Positions 17,081-25,055 of a stretch of DNA of 32,346 nt are shown piece by piece. How positions within the stretch are numbered: position 1 is the stretch's first letter; every line of letters begins with the position of its first letter. The notes beneath the pieces are model-generated. The model was given only the letters and a program-made list of their open reading frames with translations. It was not told where the DNA came from and ran no database searches. Location: assembly GCF_005233845.1 (NCBI RefSeq), contig NZ_SZQL01000030.1, positions 1-32,346 on the forward strand, read 5' to 3'. The position numbers and the translations under genes were made by a program. This stretch comes from Ilyomonas limi (GTDB taxonomy: Bacteria; Bacteroidota; Bacteroidia; Chitinophagales; Chitinophagaceae).

Positions 17081-17242
17081 ATGTTAGGCTGGACTATCAC
17101 ATTCCTTATTATAGCCATTATAGCCGCTATATTTGGATTCGGAGGCATTGCTGCAGGTGCAGCAGGTATTGCCAAAATCTTATTCTTTATTTTCTTAGTA
17201 TTGTTCCTGCTTTCTTTGATAAGAGGAAGATCGGCATCTTAG
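17081..17242 (+). CDS. DUF1328 small membrane protein (YtjA-like)
   Basis: This short gene encodes 53 aa beginning [20 protein letters not shown] and ending [13 protein letters not shown]. It has the DUF1328 pattern: a first hydrophobic helix, a small-residue turn ([12 protein letters not shown]) and a second hydrophobic helix ([14 protein letters not shown]), closing with a basic RGR tail. Such proteins are tiny inner-membrane proteins of unknown function in many bacteria. The frame is supported by its start, its stop, the promoter-like element upstream and a strong terminator about 90 bp downstream. It is monocistronic. Confidence 0.85.
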   Translation: MLGWTITFLIIAIIAAIFGFGGIAAGAAGIAKILFFIFLVLFLLSLIRGRSAS

Positions 17243-17330
17243 TGTGTACAAATTACAGGGACAGAAAGCTGTGTTTGTACGAATAATGGAGTAGCAACGG
17301 AAACACAGCTTTTATTAGTTTTCAAATAGA

Positions 17331-17359
17331 AAGCCTTTGCAAAACAGCAAAGGCTTTTT
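17331..17359 (+). terminator. Rho-independent terminator of the DUF1328 gene
   Basis: AAGCCTTTGC, a 6-nt loop and GCAAAGGCTT form a perfect 10-bp stem ending in five T. Confidence 0.85.
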
Positions 17360-17450
17360 GTGTATAAAATAAAAGGGATCATTATTGCTACTCTATAGCC
17401 TATACCTTTCTTTTTGCAGAAAGATACAGATGAAAAGTAAAAAAGATGCA

Positions 17451-17486
17451 CATCCTCTGTGCGAATCTGTGTTATCTGTGAGGGCA
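17451..17486. repeat. Degenerate intergenic repeat (CACAGATnACAC type)
   Basis: The minus strand reads CACAGATAACACAGATTCGCACAGAGG, resembling text at 28468-28583 and 23060-23098. It ends 3 bp from the pfpI stop codon. Confidence 0.35.
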
Positions 17487-17488
17487 AT

Positions 17489-18040
17489 TTACCGCTGATG
17501 CTTGCCTTCTGCAAATTCTTCCACTATTTTTTTATTGAAAGCATCCAGGTCTTTGGGTGAACGGCTGGTAATAAGGCCATTATCCACTACTACTTCTTTA
17601 TCTACCCAACTGGCACCCGCATTCTTAAGATCGGTTTGTATAGAAGGGTATGAAGTCATTGTTTTACCTTTAACTCTGTTTGCCTCTACCAACAACCACG
17701 GTCCGTGGCAAATGGCAGCTACCGGCTTGCCACTGTCCATAAACTGTTGAGCAAATGCCACACAATCCGGGTTCATACGCATTTTATCGGGGTTCATTAC
17801 ACCACCGGGAATTAATAATCCATCGTAATTATTTGCGTCCACATCTTTCAATTCCACATCTACCGGCACTTCAATTCCCCAATGATCGTGGTCCCAAGCC
17901 TTTACTTTACCTTTCTCCGGCGATACTACATCTACTTTGGCACCTGCATCTTCCAACGCCTTTTTAGGAGCAGTCAATTCTACCTGTTCAAAACCGTTTT
18001 CGGTAATAATTGCAATCTTTTTTCCTGATAATTTGGCCAT
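17489..18040 (-). CDS. DJ-1/PfpI family protein (class I glutamine amidotransferase-like)
   Basis: This 183-aa protein has the size and order of the PfpI/YhbO subgroup: KKIAIITENGFEQVEL at the start, a LLIPGGVMNPDKMR strand-turn, and the nucleophile elbow VAAICHGPW with Cys111-His112 and the supporting Glu14. PfpI/YhbO members have been described as general-stress proteins, proteases or glyoxalase/deglycase-type enzymes; the activity of this one cannot be chosen from sequence. The C-terminal ITSRSPKDLDAFNKKIVEEF is also typical. A terminator hairpin with its T-run abuts the ATG, making the transcriptional arrangement odd (see findings). Confidence 0.9.
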   Translation of the reverse strand: MAKLSGKKIAIITENGFEQVELTAPKKALEDAGAKVDVVSPEKGKVKAWDHDHWGIEVPVDVELKDVDANNYDGLLIPGGVMNPDKMRMNPDCVAFAQQFMDSGKPVAAICHGPWLLVEANRVKGKTMTSYPSIQTDLKNAGASWVDKEVVVDNGLITSRSPKDLDAFNKKIVEEFAEGKHQR

Positions 18041-18078
18041 AAAAAAGAGTTTGTAGTTTTAAATAAAACCACAAACTC
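18041..18078 (-). terminator. Terminator hairpin abutting the pfpI start codon
   Basis: On the minus strand a 14-bp stem with one mismatch (GAGTTTGTGGTTTT, 4-nt loop, AAAACTACAAACTC) is followed by six T and then immediately the pfpI ATG. It should end the kdsD-manC transcript about 130 bp after manC, or act as a leader hairpin of pfpI. Confidence 0.7.
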
Positions 18079-18167
18079 CCAAATATTATTCCCCTGCTAA
18101 CTATCCTTAAAACCTTAACATTTATACCGCTTTCAGCTAAATACGCAACGTGTGGTCTCCACCCGCA

Positions 18168-18200
18168 ACTCATAGCTAAATGCTTGCAGCTTGTCGTTTG
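18168..18200. repeat. Degenerate intergenic repeat (GCAAGCTGC type)
   Basis: The minus strand reads CGACAAGCTGCAAGCATTTAGCTATGAGTTGC, sharing words with 13388-13437. It lies just past the manC stop. Confidence 0.35.
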
Positions 18201-18211
18201 AGGCTGGTAGC

Positions 18212-19297
18212 TTACAAATACGTATCCCCTTTGCTGCGCTTTACTTCCGATACAAATTCTTTGATAGCCTGTTCTTTTTCTTTCTGGCAAATTAGCAATA
18301 CATCGGGTGTATCTACCACAATGAAATCGTTCAAACCCTGTAATACCAACAGTTTATCAGATGGCGCCGAAACCATGCACTTTACTGCATCTATCACCAC
18401 TACATTATTGGCAGATACGGCATTGCCCAAATGATCTTTTTCCAGGTTTTCGTAAGCGCTGTTCCAGGTACCGAGGTCGCTCCAGCCAAACGAAGATGGA
18501 ATGACATACACATTATCAGCCTTCTCCATAATGGCATAATCAATAGAGATATTGGTACACAATGGATAAACGCGCTCAATTGCTTCCTGCTCGTGTGTAG
18601 TATTAAAATTGTCGTGCTCCACTGCAAACAGCTCGTACATTTCAGGCTGGTATTGCTCAAAAGCATGAATAATATCTTTTACTTTCCACACAAAAATGCC
18701 GGCATTCCACAAAAAGTCGCCGCTGGCAATAAAGGTTTTTGCCAGTTCTATATCGGGCTTTTCAGTAAATGTTTTTACTTTAAATACATTTGGCGCCACA
18801 CTTTCGGTTTCGTGCTGTATGTAGCCATAACCAGTATTGGGATAGGTAGGCTTAATGCCTAAGGTTACAAACGCATTATGTTCTTTGGCAAATGCAAGCG
18901 CTTCCCCCGAAATTCTTTCAAACTCCTCTGTGTCCAGCACCAGGTGGTCGCTCGGCGTAATGATGAGGGTAGCATCAGGGTCTTTTTGCTGCAGTTTAAA
19001 AGCCATGTATGCTATGCAGGGTGCGGTATTTTTACGGCTTGGCTCTGCAACAATATTCTGTGCCGGTAGCCCGGGCAACTGCTGCTCCACAATATGCACA
19101 TACTCCTGCGAGGTAACAACAAAGATGTTTTCTGCCGGTATAAACTGATTGTACCGCTCAAACGTCCACTGGATAAGGGTTTTGCCTGTATTTAAAATAT
19201 CGAGAAACTGCTTGGGATAAGACACGCGGCTTTGCGGCCAAAAGCGGCTGCCAATACCACCAGCCATAATGGCTACGTAATTGTGCTGTTGTTCCAT
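18212..19297 (-). CDS. manC: Mannose-1-phosphate guanylyltransferase
   Basis: This 361-aa protein makes GDP-mannose from mannose-1-phosphate and GTP for LPS or exopolysaccharide. The pyrophosphorylase signature AIMAGGIGSRFWPQSRVSYPKQFLDI is at residues 9-34, followed by FVVTSQEYVHIVEQQL, IVAEPSRKNTAPCIAYMAF, TLIITPSDHLVLD, FTEKPDIELAKTFIASGDFLWNAGIFVWK and YAIMEKADNVYVIPSSFGWSDLGTW. It is a single-domain form without the C-terminal phosphomannose isomerase cupin of bifunctional ManC/AlgA. It starts 12 bp after kdsD, so the two form an operon supplying envelope sugars. Confidence 0.93.
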   Translation of the reverse strand: MEQQHNYVAIMAGGIGSRFWPQSRVSYPKQFLDILNTGKTLIQWTFERYNQFIPAENIFVVTSQEYVHIVEQQLPGLPAQNIVAEPSRKNTAPCIAYMAFKLQQKDPDATLIITPSDHLVLDTEEFERISGEALAFAKEHNAFVTLGIKPTYPNTGYGYIQHETESVAPNVFKVKTFTEKPDIELAKTFIASGDFLWNAGIFVWKVKDIIHAFEQYQPEMYELFAVEHDNFNTTHEQEAIERVYPLCTNISIDYAIMEKADNVYVIPSSFGWSDLGTWNSAYENLEKDHLGNAVSANNVVVIDAVKCMVSAPSDKLLVLQGLNDFIVVDTPDVLLICQKEKEQAIKEFVSEVKRSKGDTYL

Positions 19298-19309
19298 TTT
19301 TATAAAGGC

Positions 19310-20272
19310 TTATATAATGCCTTCCCTTAGTAAATCGTGCAAATGTAGCACTCCTGCATATACGTTGTTATCCACTACTATCAATTGCGTAATATCGTGT
19401 TTTTTCATCACATTCAGTGCTTCTATGGCAAGTGCCTGTGGTGCGATGATTTTGGGATGTTTGGAGTAAATATCTTTCGCCTGCAACAGACTGATGTTAT
19501 CGTGCTGCTCCAGCATACGGCGTACATCGCCGTCAGTAATGATGCCTATAAGGCTGTTTGCTTCATCCAATACCGCCGTGCATCCTAAGCGGTTACGCGA
19601 TATTTCGGTAATTACTTCTTTCACCGGCGTAATGAGCTGCACACAAGGCTTTGGGTTTATTTTATACATATCTTCTACCCGTAAATATAACCGCTTGCCA
19701 ATATTGCCGCCAGGGTGATAACGGGCAAAATCCTGCTCGGTAAATTCTTTTAGTTCCATCAGGCAAACTGCCAGCACATCGCCCATTACCATTTGTGCAG
19801 TGGTGCTGTTGGTGGGAGCAAGGTTGTTGGGACAAGCTTCTGCCACTACGCTTGCATTTATAACAAAATCGGCATGTGCAGCGAGGTAAGATTGGGTATT
19901 GCCTACCATTCCAATCAGCCTATTACCAAAGCCTTTTATCAGTGGCACCAACGCTTTTACTTCAGGACTGTTGCCACTATTGCTTAAAATCATCACCATA
20001 TCCTCCCGCTGTATCATGCCCAAATCGCCATGTATCGCATCGGCAGCGTGCATAAAAAGGGCAGGCGTACCGGTGGAGTTGAAAGTAGCCACAATCTTTT
20101 GCGCTATAATTGCACTTTTACCAATACCGCTAATGATAATGCGTCCTTTACTTTGATGAATAGCAGTAACTGTTTTCTCAAAATTATCATTGATAAAAGC
20201 AGTAAGCGCTGCTACACTTTGTGCTTCGGAACGGATGGTTTGTATTGCTGTTGTAAGAATATCTGCCGCCAT
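19310..20272 (-). CDS. kdsD: Arabinose-5-phosphate isomerase (KdsD/KpsF/GutQ)
   Basis: This 320-aa protein converts ribulose-5-phosphate to arabinose-5-phosphate, the first step to Kdo for lipopolysaccharide. The N-terminal SIS domain shows GRIIISGIGKSAIIAQKIVATFNSTGTPALFMHAADAIHGDLGMI (about residues 43-87) and MILSNSGNSPEVKALVPLIK. Two CBS domains follow from about residue 205 (VEDMYKI to IGIITDGDVRRML) and 265 (AKDIYSKHP to LHDLLREGII). Length and order match KdsD. It is the first gene of the kdsD-manC operon, with a TACCTTTG box 8 nt before the ATG. Confidence 0.93.
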   Translation of the reverse strand: MAADILTTAIQTIRSEAQSVAALTAFINDNFEKTVTAIHQSKGRIIISGIGKSAIIAQKIVATFNSTGTPALFMHAADAIHGDLGMIQREDMVMILSNSGNSPEVKALVPLIKGFGNRLIGMVGNTQSYLAAHADFVINASVVAEACPNNLAPTNSTTAQMVMGDVLAVCLMELKEFTEQDFARYHPGGNIGKRLYLRVEDMYKINPKPCVQLITPVKEVITEISRNRLGCTAVLDEANSLIGIITDGDVRRMLEQHDNISLLQAKDIYSKHPKIIAPQALAIEALNVMKKHDITQLIVVDNNVYAGVLHLHDLLREGII

Positions 20273-20280
20273 AGCGTGGG

Positions 20281-20288
20281 CAAAGGTA
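20281..20288 (-). promoter_or_regulatory. Candidate -7 box of kdsD-manC
   Basis: On the minus strand TACCTTTG, an exact TAnnTTTG match, ends 8 nt before the kdsD ATG. The -33 region is unconvincing. Confidence 0.5.
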
Positions 20289-20496
20289 ATGGTTGTGAGT
20301 GGTGAGTAGTTAATTGTAAACAGGCAGTTAGGAGTGGGAATTATGGAATATGGAAGAAGTAATATCTAATATTTGTTAGAGTTAGAAGTGAATTTAGAAA
20401 CATATAACAATGTTAAATAGTATGGCTATTATACCCAAACAGGAACGCCGGCTGTTATTAGGCAATGAAGAAAAGGGTTAACATTATTTATCCAAT

Positions 20497-20504
20497 TACT
20501 TTTG
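20497..20504 (+). promoter_or_regulatory. Candidate -7 box of the DUF5686 gene
   Basis: TACTTTTG, identical to the octamer before mfd, ends 7 nt before the ATG. No clear -33 element is visible. Confidence 0.5.
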
Positions 20505-20511
20505 CGGCGTT

Positions 20512-22995
20512 ATGAGGCGCAACCGGCTATTTTCTGTATGTATACTACTGCTTATAAGTTCTTTGGCGATGGCGCAATCTACCACTATTTCCGGTATTGT
20601 AGCCGATAAGCAAAGCGACGAACCCATCCCTTTTGCTGCCGTTACTTTTCGCAAAGATGGCAGGGGAATACTCACCGATTCGCTGGGCAAATTTTCTTTA
20701 TATATTGTTGGCATCGAGGCAAGTGATACGCTGGAAATAAACAGTGTAGGCTACAAAATAGTGTACATTCCTTTTAATACATTAAAAGATTCTGCACAGC
20801 TAACAGTACAACTGGAAGTGCTGCCGCCGCAAAACGAAGCGGTAGTAAAAAGCAAATACAACCGCGCCTTGTGGTTTTGGAAAAAGGTAGTTGCGGCCAA
20901 ACCTAAGAACGATATGCGCCGGTTTGACAACTACGGCTACGAAGTGTATAACAAACTGGAATTGGATATTGATAATGTAAATAAAGATAAACTGGGCAAC
21001 TTGCCTTTGCTTAAGAAACTAAACTTTGTGCTGGATTACGTAGATACTACATCGGAAAGCAAACCTTACCTTCCGGTATATCTGACTGAGACACTATCTG
21101 ATTTTTACAAACAACGCCAGCCTTACCGCACCCGCGAAGTTATTAAAGCTTCTATCACCAATGGTTTGGATAATGAAAGCCTGATTAAATACCTCGGCAG
21201 CACATACCAGAATGTGAATGTGTACGACAATACTATCCCGGTTTTTGATAAATATTTTGTAAGTCCTTTTGCCGATAATGCCGATGCTTTTTACAAATTC
21301 AAACTGCAGGATACACAATACCTCAATAAAAAACGGCTGGTGCATTTTCTGTTTCAGCCAAAACATCCGGGGGCCAACCTGTTTACCGGCGATTGCTGGG
21401 TAAACGATACGTCTTTCGCAATACAAAAGATTACCATGCGCCCTTCTACTGATGCGAACATCAATTTCATTACCGGCTTAAGTATTATTCAGGAATATAA
21501 ATTTGTGGGCGACAGTACATGGTTTTTGTATAAAGATAAATTTGTGGCAGACCTGTCGCCGCTTGGCAAAAAGCACGTCAGCTTTAAGGGCCGCAAAACC
21601 ACCACTTACCAGCATGTACTCATCAATGATACCGCCGTTGATAACGAATTGGCTAAAAGCAAGCCGAGCGAAGACATGATTGTACTGCACGGCGTATTGA
21701 ATAAGCCGGATTCTTTTTGGCAAAAAAACCGTCACGAACCGCTCAACAACAACGAACAAACCGTGTATAAAGTGCTGGATACGCTGGAGAATAATAAAAC
21801 GTATGTCCGTTACCGCAATCTCATTCATTTCTTTAGCACAGGTGTAAAAGATATTGGCAATATACGCATTGGTCCATGGTATTACTGGCTTACTTCCAAC
21901 CGTTGGGAAGGCACACGCGTACGGTTCGATTTATCTACCAATACCGATTTTAGCAAACATTGGTATTTTAAAGGCTATGCAGCTTACGGCTTTACCGATA
22001 AGGCGCTGAAAGGGAGCTTGGAAGCCCGCTACCGCTTTCGAAAACAGCCCTATTCGTATGCAAGTATTTTTTATAAAAAAGATATTGACAACGGGCAAAC
22101 CACATACGATCAGTTGAGCAGCGATAATTTGTTTGCTTCTTTTTTGCGTAAGCCCGGCATTGAAAGCAAATACCAGCAGATTGAAACACGCCGTGCCCAA
22201 TATTACACAGAAACCAACAAAGGCTTTGGTATAGGTATTTTGGTGCAAAATCGCCGGTTTACGCCATTACTCAACCTGCCTTCTAAAGAATTGTTTCCGG
22301 TAAAAGGCGGCGAACCGATGAATGCTTCTGAAGTTACATTGCACCTGCGATACGCATATCAGGAACGCACGTACGACGAAAATTTTGACCATTACACGCT
22401 GGGTAGCCTTTACCCGATGGTGGATGTTTATTACACACATGGTTTTAAAGGATTGTTGAGCAGCAGTTATAAATTTGATAAAATAGATTTTACCGTACAC
22501 GATTATATTAAACTAACGCCTTATGGCGAGTTGTACTACAATTTTTTTGCAGGCAAAACCTGGGGCACGTTACCTTATCAGTTGCTTAATATTCAGCCGG
22601 GCAATGACTGGTATTATTACAGCCGCAACTCCTTCAACCTGATGCACCGTTTCGAGTACATCAGCGATCAGTATGCAGGCTTTAACCTGGAACACAACAT
22701 TGGCAGCGGTATTTTTCGCTATACCAAGCTTACGCGTAAAATGAAGCTCCGCCAGTTTTGGGAGGTGAAAGGCGTAGTGGGTAGTCTTAGCGATGCCAAT
22801 AAGCAACTCAATTTTGTAGGTGAGCATCCGTTCTCCTCGCTGGATGGGAAGTTGTATATGGAGGTGGGCACGGGCATAGATAACATTTTTAAATTCTTCC
22901 GCATAGATTGTATCTGGCGTGTATTGCCTCAGCCGTTACCAGTACAGCAAGCCGACCGTTTCGGTGTTTTCTTTGGGTTTCGGCTGAGCTTATAA
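20512..22995 (+). CDS. DUF5686 outer-membrane protein with carboxypeptidase-regulatory-like domain
   Basis: This 827-aa protein has a signal peptide (MRRNRLFSVCILLLISSLAMAQ). A carboxypeptidase-D regulatory-like beta-sandwich follows at residues 23-105 (TTISGIVADKQSDEPIPFAAVTF, DSLGKFSLYIVG, SVGYKIVYIPF), as in TonB-dependent proteins. The rest is the long DUF5686 region with a beta-rich, aromatic C-terminal part (PLLNLPSKELFPVKGGEP, SYKFDKIDFTVHDYIKLTPYGELYYNFFAGKTWG) ending FGVFFGFRLSL, as expected for an outer-membrane barrel. There is no TonB box or plug domain, so it is not a typical TonB-dependent receptor. Its function is undefined. It is transcribed alone and divergent from kdsD. Confidence 0.85.
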   Translation: MRRNRLFSVCILLLISSLAMAQSTTISGIVADKQSDEPIPFAAVTFRKDGRGILTDSLGKFSLYIVGIEASDTLEINSVGYKIVYIPFNTLKDSAQLTVQLEVLPPQNEAVVKSKYNRALWFWKKVVAAKPKNDMRRFDNYGYEVYNKLELDIDNVNKDKLGNLPLLKKLNFVLDYVDTTSESKPYLPVYLTETLSDFYKQRQPYRTREVIKASITNGLDNESLIKYLGSTYQNVNVYDNTIPVFDKYFVSPFADNADAFYKFKLQDTQYLNKKRLVHFLFQPKHPGANLFTGDCWVNDTSFAIQKITMRPSTDANINFITGLSIIQEYKFVGDSTWFLYKDKFVADLSPLGKKHVSFKGRKTTTYQHVLINDTAVDNELAKSKPSEDMIVLHGVLNKPDSFWQKNRHEPLNNNEQTVYKVLDTLENNKTYVRYRNLIHFFSTGVKDIGNIRIGPWYYWLTSNRWEGTRVRFDLSTNTDFSKHWYFKGYAAYGFTDKALKGSLEARYRFRKQPYSYASIFYKKDIDNGQTTYDQLSSDNLFASFLRKPGIESKYQQIETRRAQYYTETNKGFGIGILVQNRRFTPLLNLPSKELFPVKGGEPMNASEVTLHLRYAYQERTYDENFDHYTLGSLYPMVDVYYTHGFKGLLSSSYKFDKIDFTVHDYIKLTPYGELYYNFFAGKTWGTLPYQLLNIQPGNDWYYYSRNSFNLMHRFEYISDQYAGFNLEHNIGSGIFRYTKLTRKMKLRQFWEVKGVVGSLSDANKQLNFVGEHPFSSLDGKLYMEVGTGIDNIFKFFRIDCIWRVLPQPLPVQQADRFGVFFGFRLSL

Positions 22996-23098
22996 CCGCA
23001 AAGACGCGCAGGCACAAGGGATAAGGATGGAACATTTAAGCGCGTACGTGAGTTTTAAATCACAGAGACACAGGAGCAAAACACAGAGGAACACAGCG
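22996..23098. repeat. Degenerate CGCAAAGACGC / CACAGAGACACAG intergenic repeat
   Basis: The segments CCGCAAAGACGCGCAGGCAC and CACAGAGACACAGGAGCAAA...CACAGAGGAACACAG form a purine-rich degenerate repeat right after the DUF5686 stop. It is non-coding and shares words with 17451-17486 and 28468-28583. Confidence 0.4.
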
Positions 23099-23170
23099 TA
23101 AGTCGAGTACTTTCTTCCATCAGGTATATCAGAAAATATCAGTAAAATCATTATCCGAAAAACATCTCCT

Positions 23171-23207
23171 AAAATAAAACCCGCCGGTGCAATGTGCCGC
23201 CGGCGGG
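23171..23207 (-). terminator. Rho-independent terminator of the protease/sigma operon
   Basis: A GC-rich stem CCCGCCGG / CCGGCGGG (perfect 8 bp, 12-nt loop) is followed on the minus strand by TTTTATTTT. It lies 33 bp after the protease stop. Confidence 0.85.
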
Positions 23208-23239
23208 AAAACCTATATGGAACAAAAGATCAATGGCTG

Positions 23240-24340
23240 TTAATTGTACACTTTTATCTGATATACATAATCCTGTACCTGCTTTATTTGCTGCTCGCGG
23301 TCAAGGTTCTTAAGGGACGAACTTGCAGGCAGCTTGATGTTCTGGTAAGTAGTATCGTTTTTCTTTAAATCTTCCAGCAGCTGATAAATACCTTTTGCTT
23401 TTACGGCAAATACCACCCCTTCGGCCTGGCGCTCGCGGGTACTTAAAATACCAACTATCTCCCCATTTTTATTTAATACAGGGCCACCGGAGTTGCCGGG
23501 ATTTGCAGGCAACGATATCTGCAGGCTGGCAGTATCGCCATCGTAGCCCGCTGTGGCGCTGATATAGCCAGAATTATATACAATAATATTGCGCGGATAG
23601 CCCAGCGTATATACTTCGGAGCCTAAATCGAAATTGCTTTTTTTGACTGCATACGGTAACGAAGTAACCGGCTTAAAGTTTTCATCGTCAATCTTCAATA
23701 GTGCCAGATCGGTCGAATCATCTTTATATACAATGGTGGCACTTAACTCCGGACCATTGCTATTGCTTACTACTACACCTTTGCCTTTTAGCACGTGCGC
23801 ATTGGTAACAAGGTAACCTTTTCTGTCAATTAAAAAGCCGGTACCGCCGCTGGTGTAGGTAGGCTTTTCAGGAATTTTCGGGTTCCTTTTAAATTCAGCA
23901 GCCAAAACATTGGTCTTTGTATTCAATTCTTTTACCTGCCGGCTCAATTCCTGCAGATCAGACTTGGTGGTAGCCGGCGAAAGTTGGGTAACCAAAAAAC
24001 TGATGCCCAATGCAACTACACCCGCTATGGAAGCAGCAATGCCAATGGTGCGCTTATATTTATTCCAGAATTGTATTACATGCCCCTTGGTATTCAGTTC
24101 GCCGCCTTCGTATATATCGCCTTTTTCTACCAAATCGTTATGCACTTCATTCAAGCTGTGCATCAGTTCTTTTTGCCCTGCATACAAGTCCATTTGTTGC
24201 AAAAAGAGGCGGTGCTCCACCACCATCTGGTCTATCTCCGGCGTATTGCGGCGTAGCTGCTGAAAATACTTTTTTTCTTCAGGCAGCATAGTGCCATTAA
24301 GGTATCTTTCAATAGCATCTAATAACTGAAGGTCTTCCAT
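23240..24340 (-). CDS. Membrane-anchored S1C trypsin-like protease with anti-sigma-like N-terminus
   Basis: This 366-aa protein has three parts. Residues 1-90 are a cytosolic helical region (LLDAIERYLNGTMLPEEKKYFQQL) resembling the N-termini of Bacteroidota anti-sigma factors. Residues about 97-120 are one membrane span (RTIGIAASIAGVVALGISFLVTQL), followed by a short coiled coil (SDLQELSRQVKELNTKTNVL). Residues about 155-335 are a DegS/HtrA-type protease with an intact triad: His182 in TNAHVLKG, Asp211 in STDLALLKI and Ser284 in NPGNSGGPV. No PDZ domain is present. Its ATG directly follows the stop codon of the ECF sigma gene, so the pair is translationally coupled. A role as sensor, anti-sigma factor, or both is inference from this layout. 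Confidence 0.85.
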   Translation of the reverse strand: MEDLQLLDAIERYLNGTMLPEEKKYFQQLRRNTPEIDQMVVEHRLFLQQMDLYAGQKELMHSLNEVHNDLVEKGDIYEGGELNTKGHVIQFWNKYKRTIGIAASIAGVVALGISFLVTQLSPATTKSDLQELSRQVKELNTKTNVLAAEFKRNPKIPEKPTYTSGGTGFLIDRKGYLVTNAHVLKGKGVVVSNSNGPELSATIVYKDDSTDLALLKIDDENFKPVTSLPYAVKKSNFDLGSEVYTLGYPRNIIVYNSGYISATAGYDGDTASLQISLPANPGNSGGPVLNKNGEIVGILSTRERQAEGVVFAVKAKGIYQLLEDLKKNDTTYQNIKLPASSSLKNLDREQQIKQVQDYVYQIKVYN

Positions 24341-24931
24341 TTATTCACCAATATTATATTGCGAAAAGAATAATTTTTTTAGCCGCATCAAACATTTGTA
24401 TTTCTGCGTTTTTGCATTATCTGCATTGGTATATCCAAAATCAGCTGCAATGTCGTGCATGCTTTTCTTTTGTAAGTAGTACGATTCGAGTAAGCTTTTG
24501 CAGGGCTCACCCAAGCTGTTCATTGCCCGGTCCATAATAGCAAAATCGGCATTGCGCTTTTCGTGTATTGCTATATCATCTTCTACCGCTATCGTTTCTT
24601 CCAGTATTTCGGATTGTGCTACATACCTGCCCATTTGCTGCAGCCGTTTAAGCCAGAGACGCCTGCATACTGAGTAGAGGTACGTTTTTATTTGTGAAGT
24701 AAGGACAAAAGACTCGCTTTTTGCTTTTTCGTACAGCGTTATCATTGCTTCCTGAAAAATGTCTCTTGCATCATCGTAGGAGCCGCTGTTGTTTAATATA
24801 AAAGCCTGCACCATTTTAAAGTTGTCTTTATAAATAGTTTCAATTGCTTTTGCATCATTTTCAGCTAAACCACGTAAGAGAAGCTGTTCGTTTGTCTCTG
24901 GTTTCACTCCTGAATGTATTTTTAATACCAT
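24341..24931 (-). CDS. ECF-type RNA polymerase sigma factor
   Basis: This 196-aa protein has sigma region 2 (FKMVQAFILNNSGSYDDARDIFQEAMITLYEKAK, then LTSQIKTYLYSVCRRLWLKRL) at about residues 38-100 and region 4 (AMNSLGEPCKSLLESYYLQKKSMHDIAADFGYTNADNAKTQKYKCLMRLKKLF) at about 135-190. There is no region 3, as expected for the ECF group. The ATG at 24931 gives MVLKIHSGVKPETNEQLLLRGL; a GTG at codon 9 (before KPETNEQLL) is an alternative that fits the conserved part better and would leave a longer leader. It heads the operon with the membrane protease and is divergent from two lipoprotein genes. Confidence 0.9.
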   Translation of the reverse strand: MVLKIHSGVKPETNEQLLLRGLAENDAKAIETIYKDNFKMVQAFILNNSGSYDDARDIFQEAMITLYEKAKSESFVLTSQIKTYLYSVCRRLWLKRLQQMGRYVAQSEILEETIAVEDDIAIHEKRNADFAIMDRAMNSLGEPCKSLLESYYLQKKSMHDIAADFGYTNADNAKTQKYKCLMRLKKLFFSQYNIGE

Positions 24932-24939
24932 CGCCGCGC

Positions 24940-24950
24940 TAAAAGTAACC
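24940..24950 (-). promoter_or_regulatory. Candidate promoter of the sigma gene (GGTTACTTTTA)
   Basis: On the minus strand GGTTACTTTTA, containing TACTTTTA, ends 8 nt before the ATG. The ten-base word TTTGGGTTAC here recurs before the second lipoprotein gene and the GGTTACTTTT core before the first. Confidence 0.45.
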
Positions 24951-24995
24951 CAAATAGTGTGTAAAAAAATTCTTTGAAATTTTTTAGAAACAGGT

Positions 24996-25006
24996 GGTTA
25001 CTTTTT
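24996..25006 (+). promoter_or_regulatory. GGTTACTTTTT motif before the first lipoprotein gene
   Basis: GGTTACTTTTT followed by GCAG matches the sigma-gene motif GGTTACTTTT. It lies 49 nt before the ATG at 25056 and contains a TAnnTTTG-like box with one extra T. Confidence 0.4.
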
Positions 25007-25055
25007 GCAGGTCGGCCGTATTAATCATAATTGTTTAACAATAAAAAACAACAAC

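Noticed and set aside
17044-17286. 80-aa plus-strand ORF over the DUF1328 gene
   Set aside because: It is a different frame of the DUF1328 gene; the 53-aa frame has the family pattern, and the longer one is Tyr/Cys/Arg-rich without similarity.
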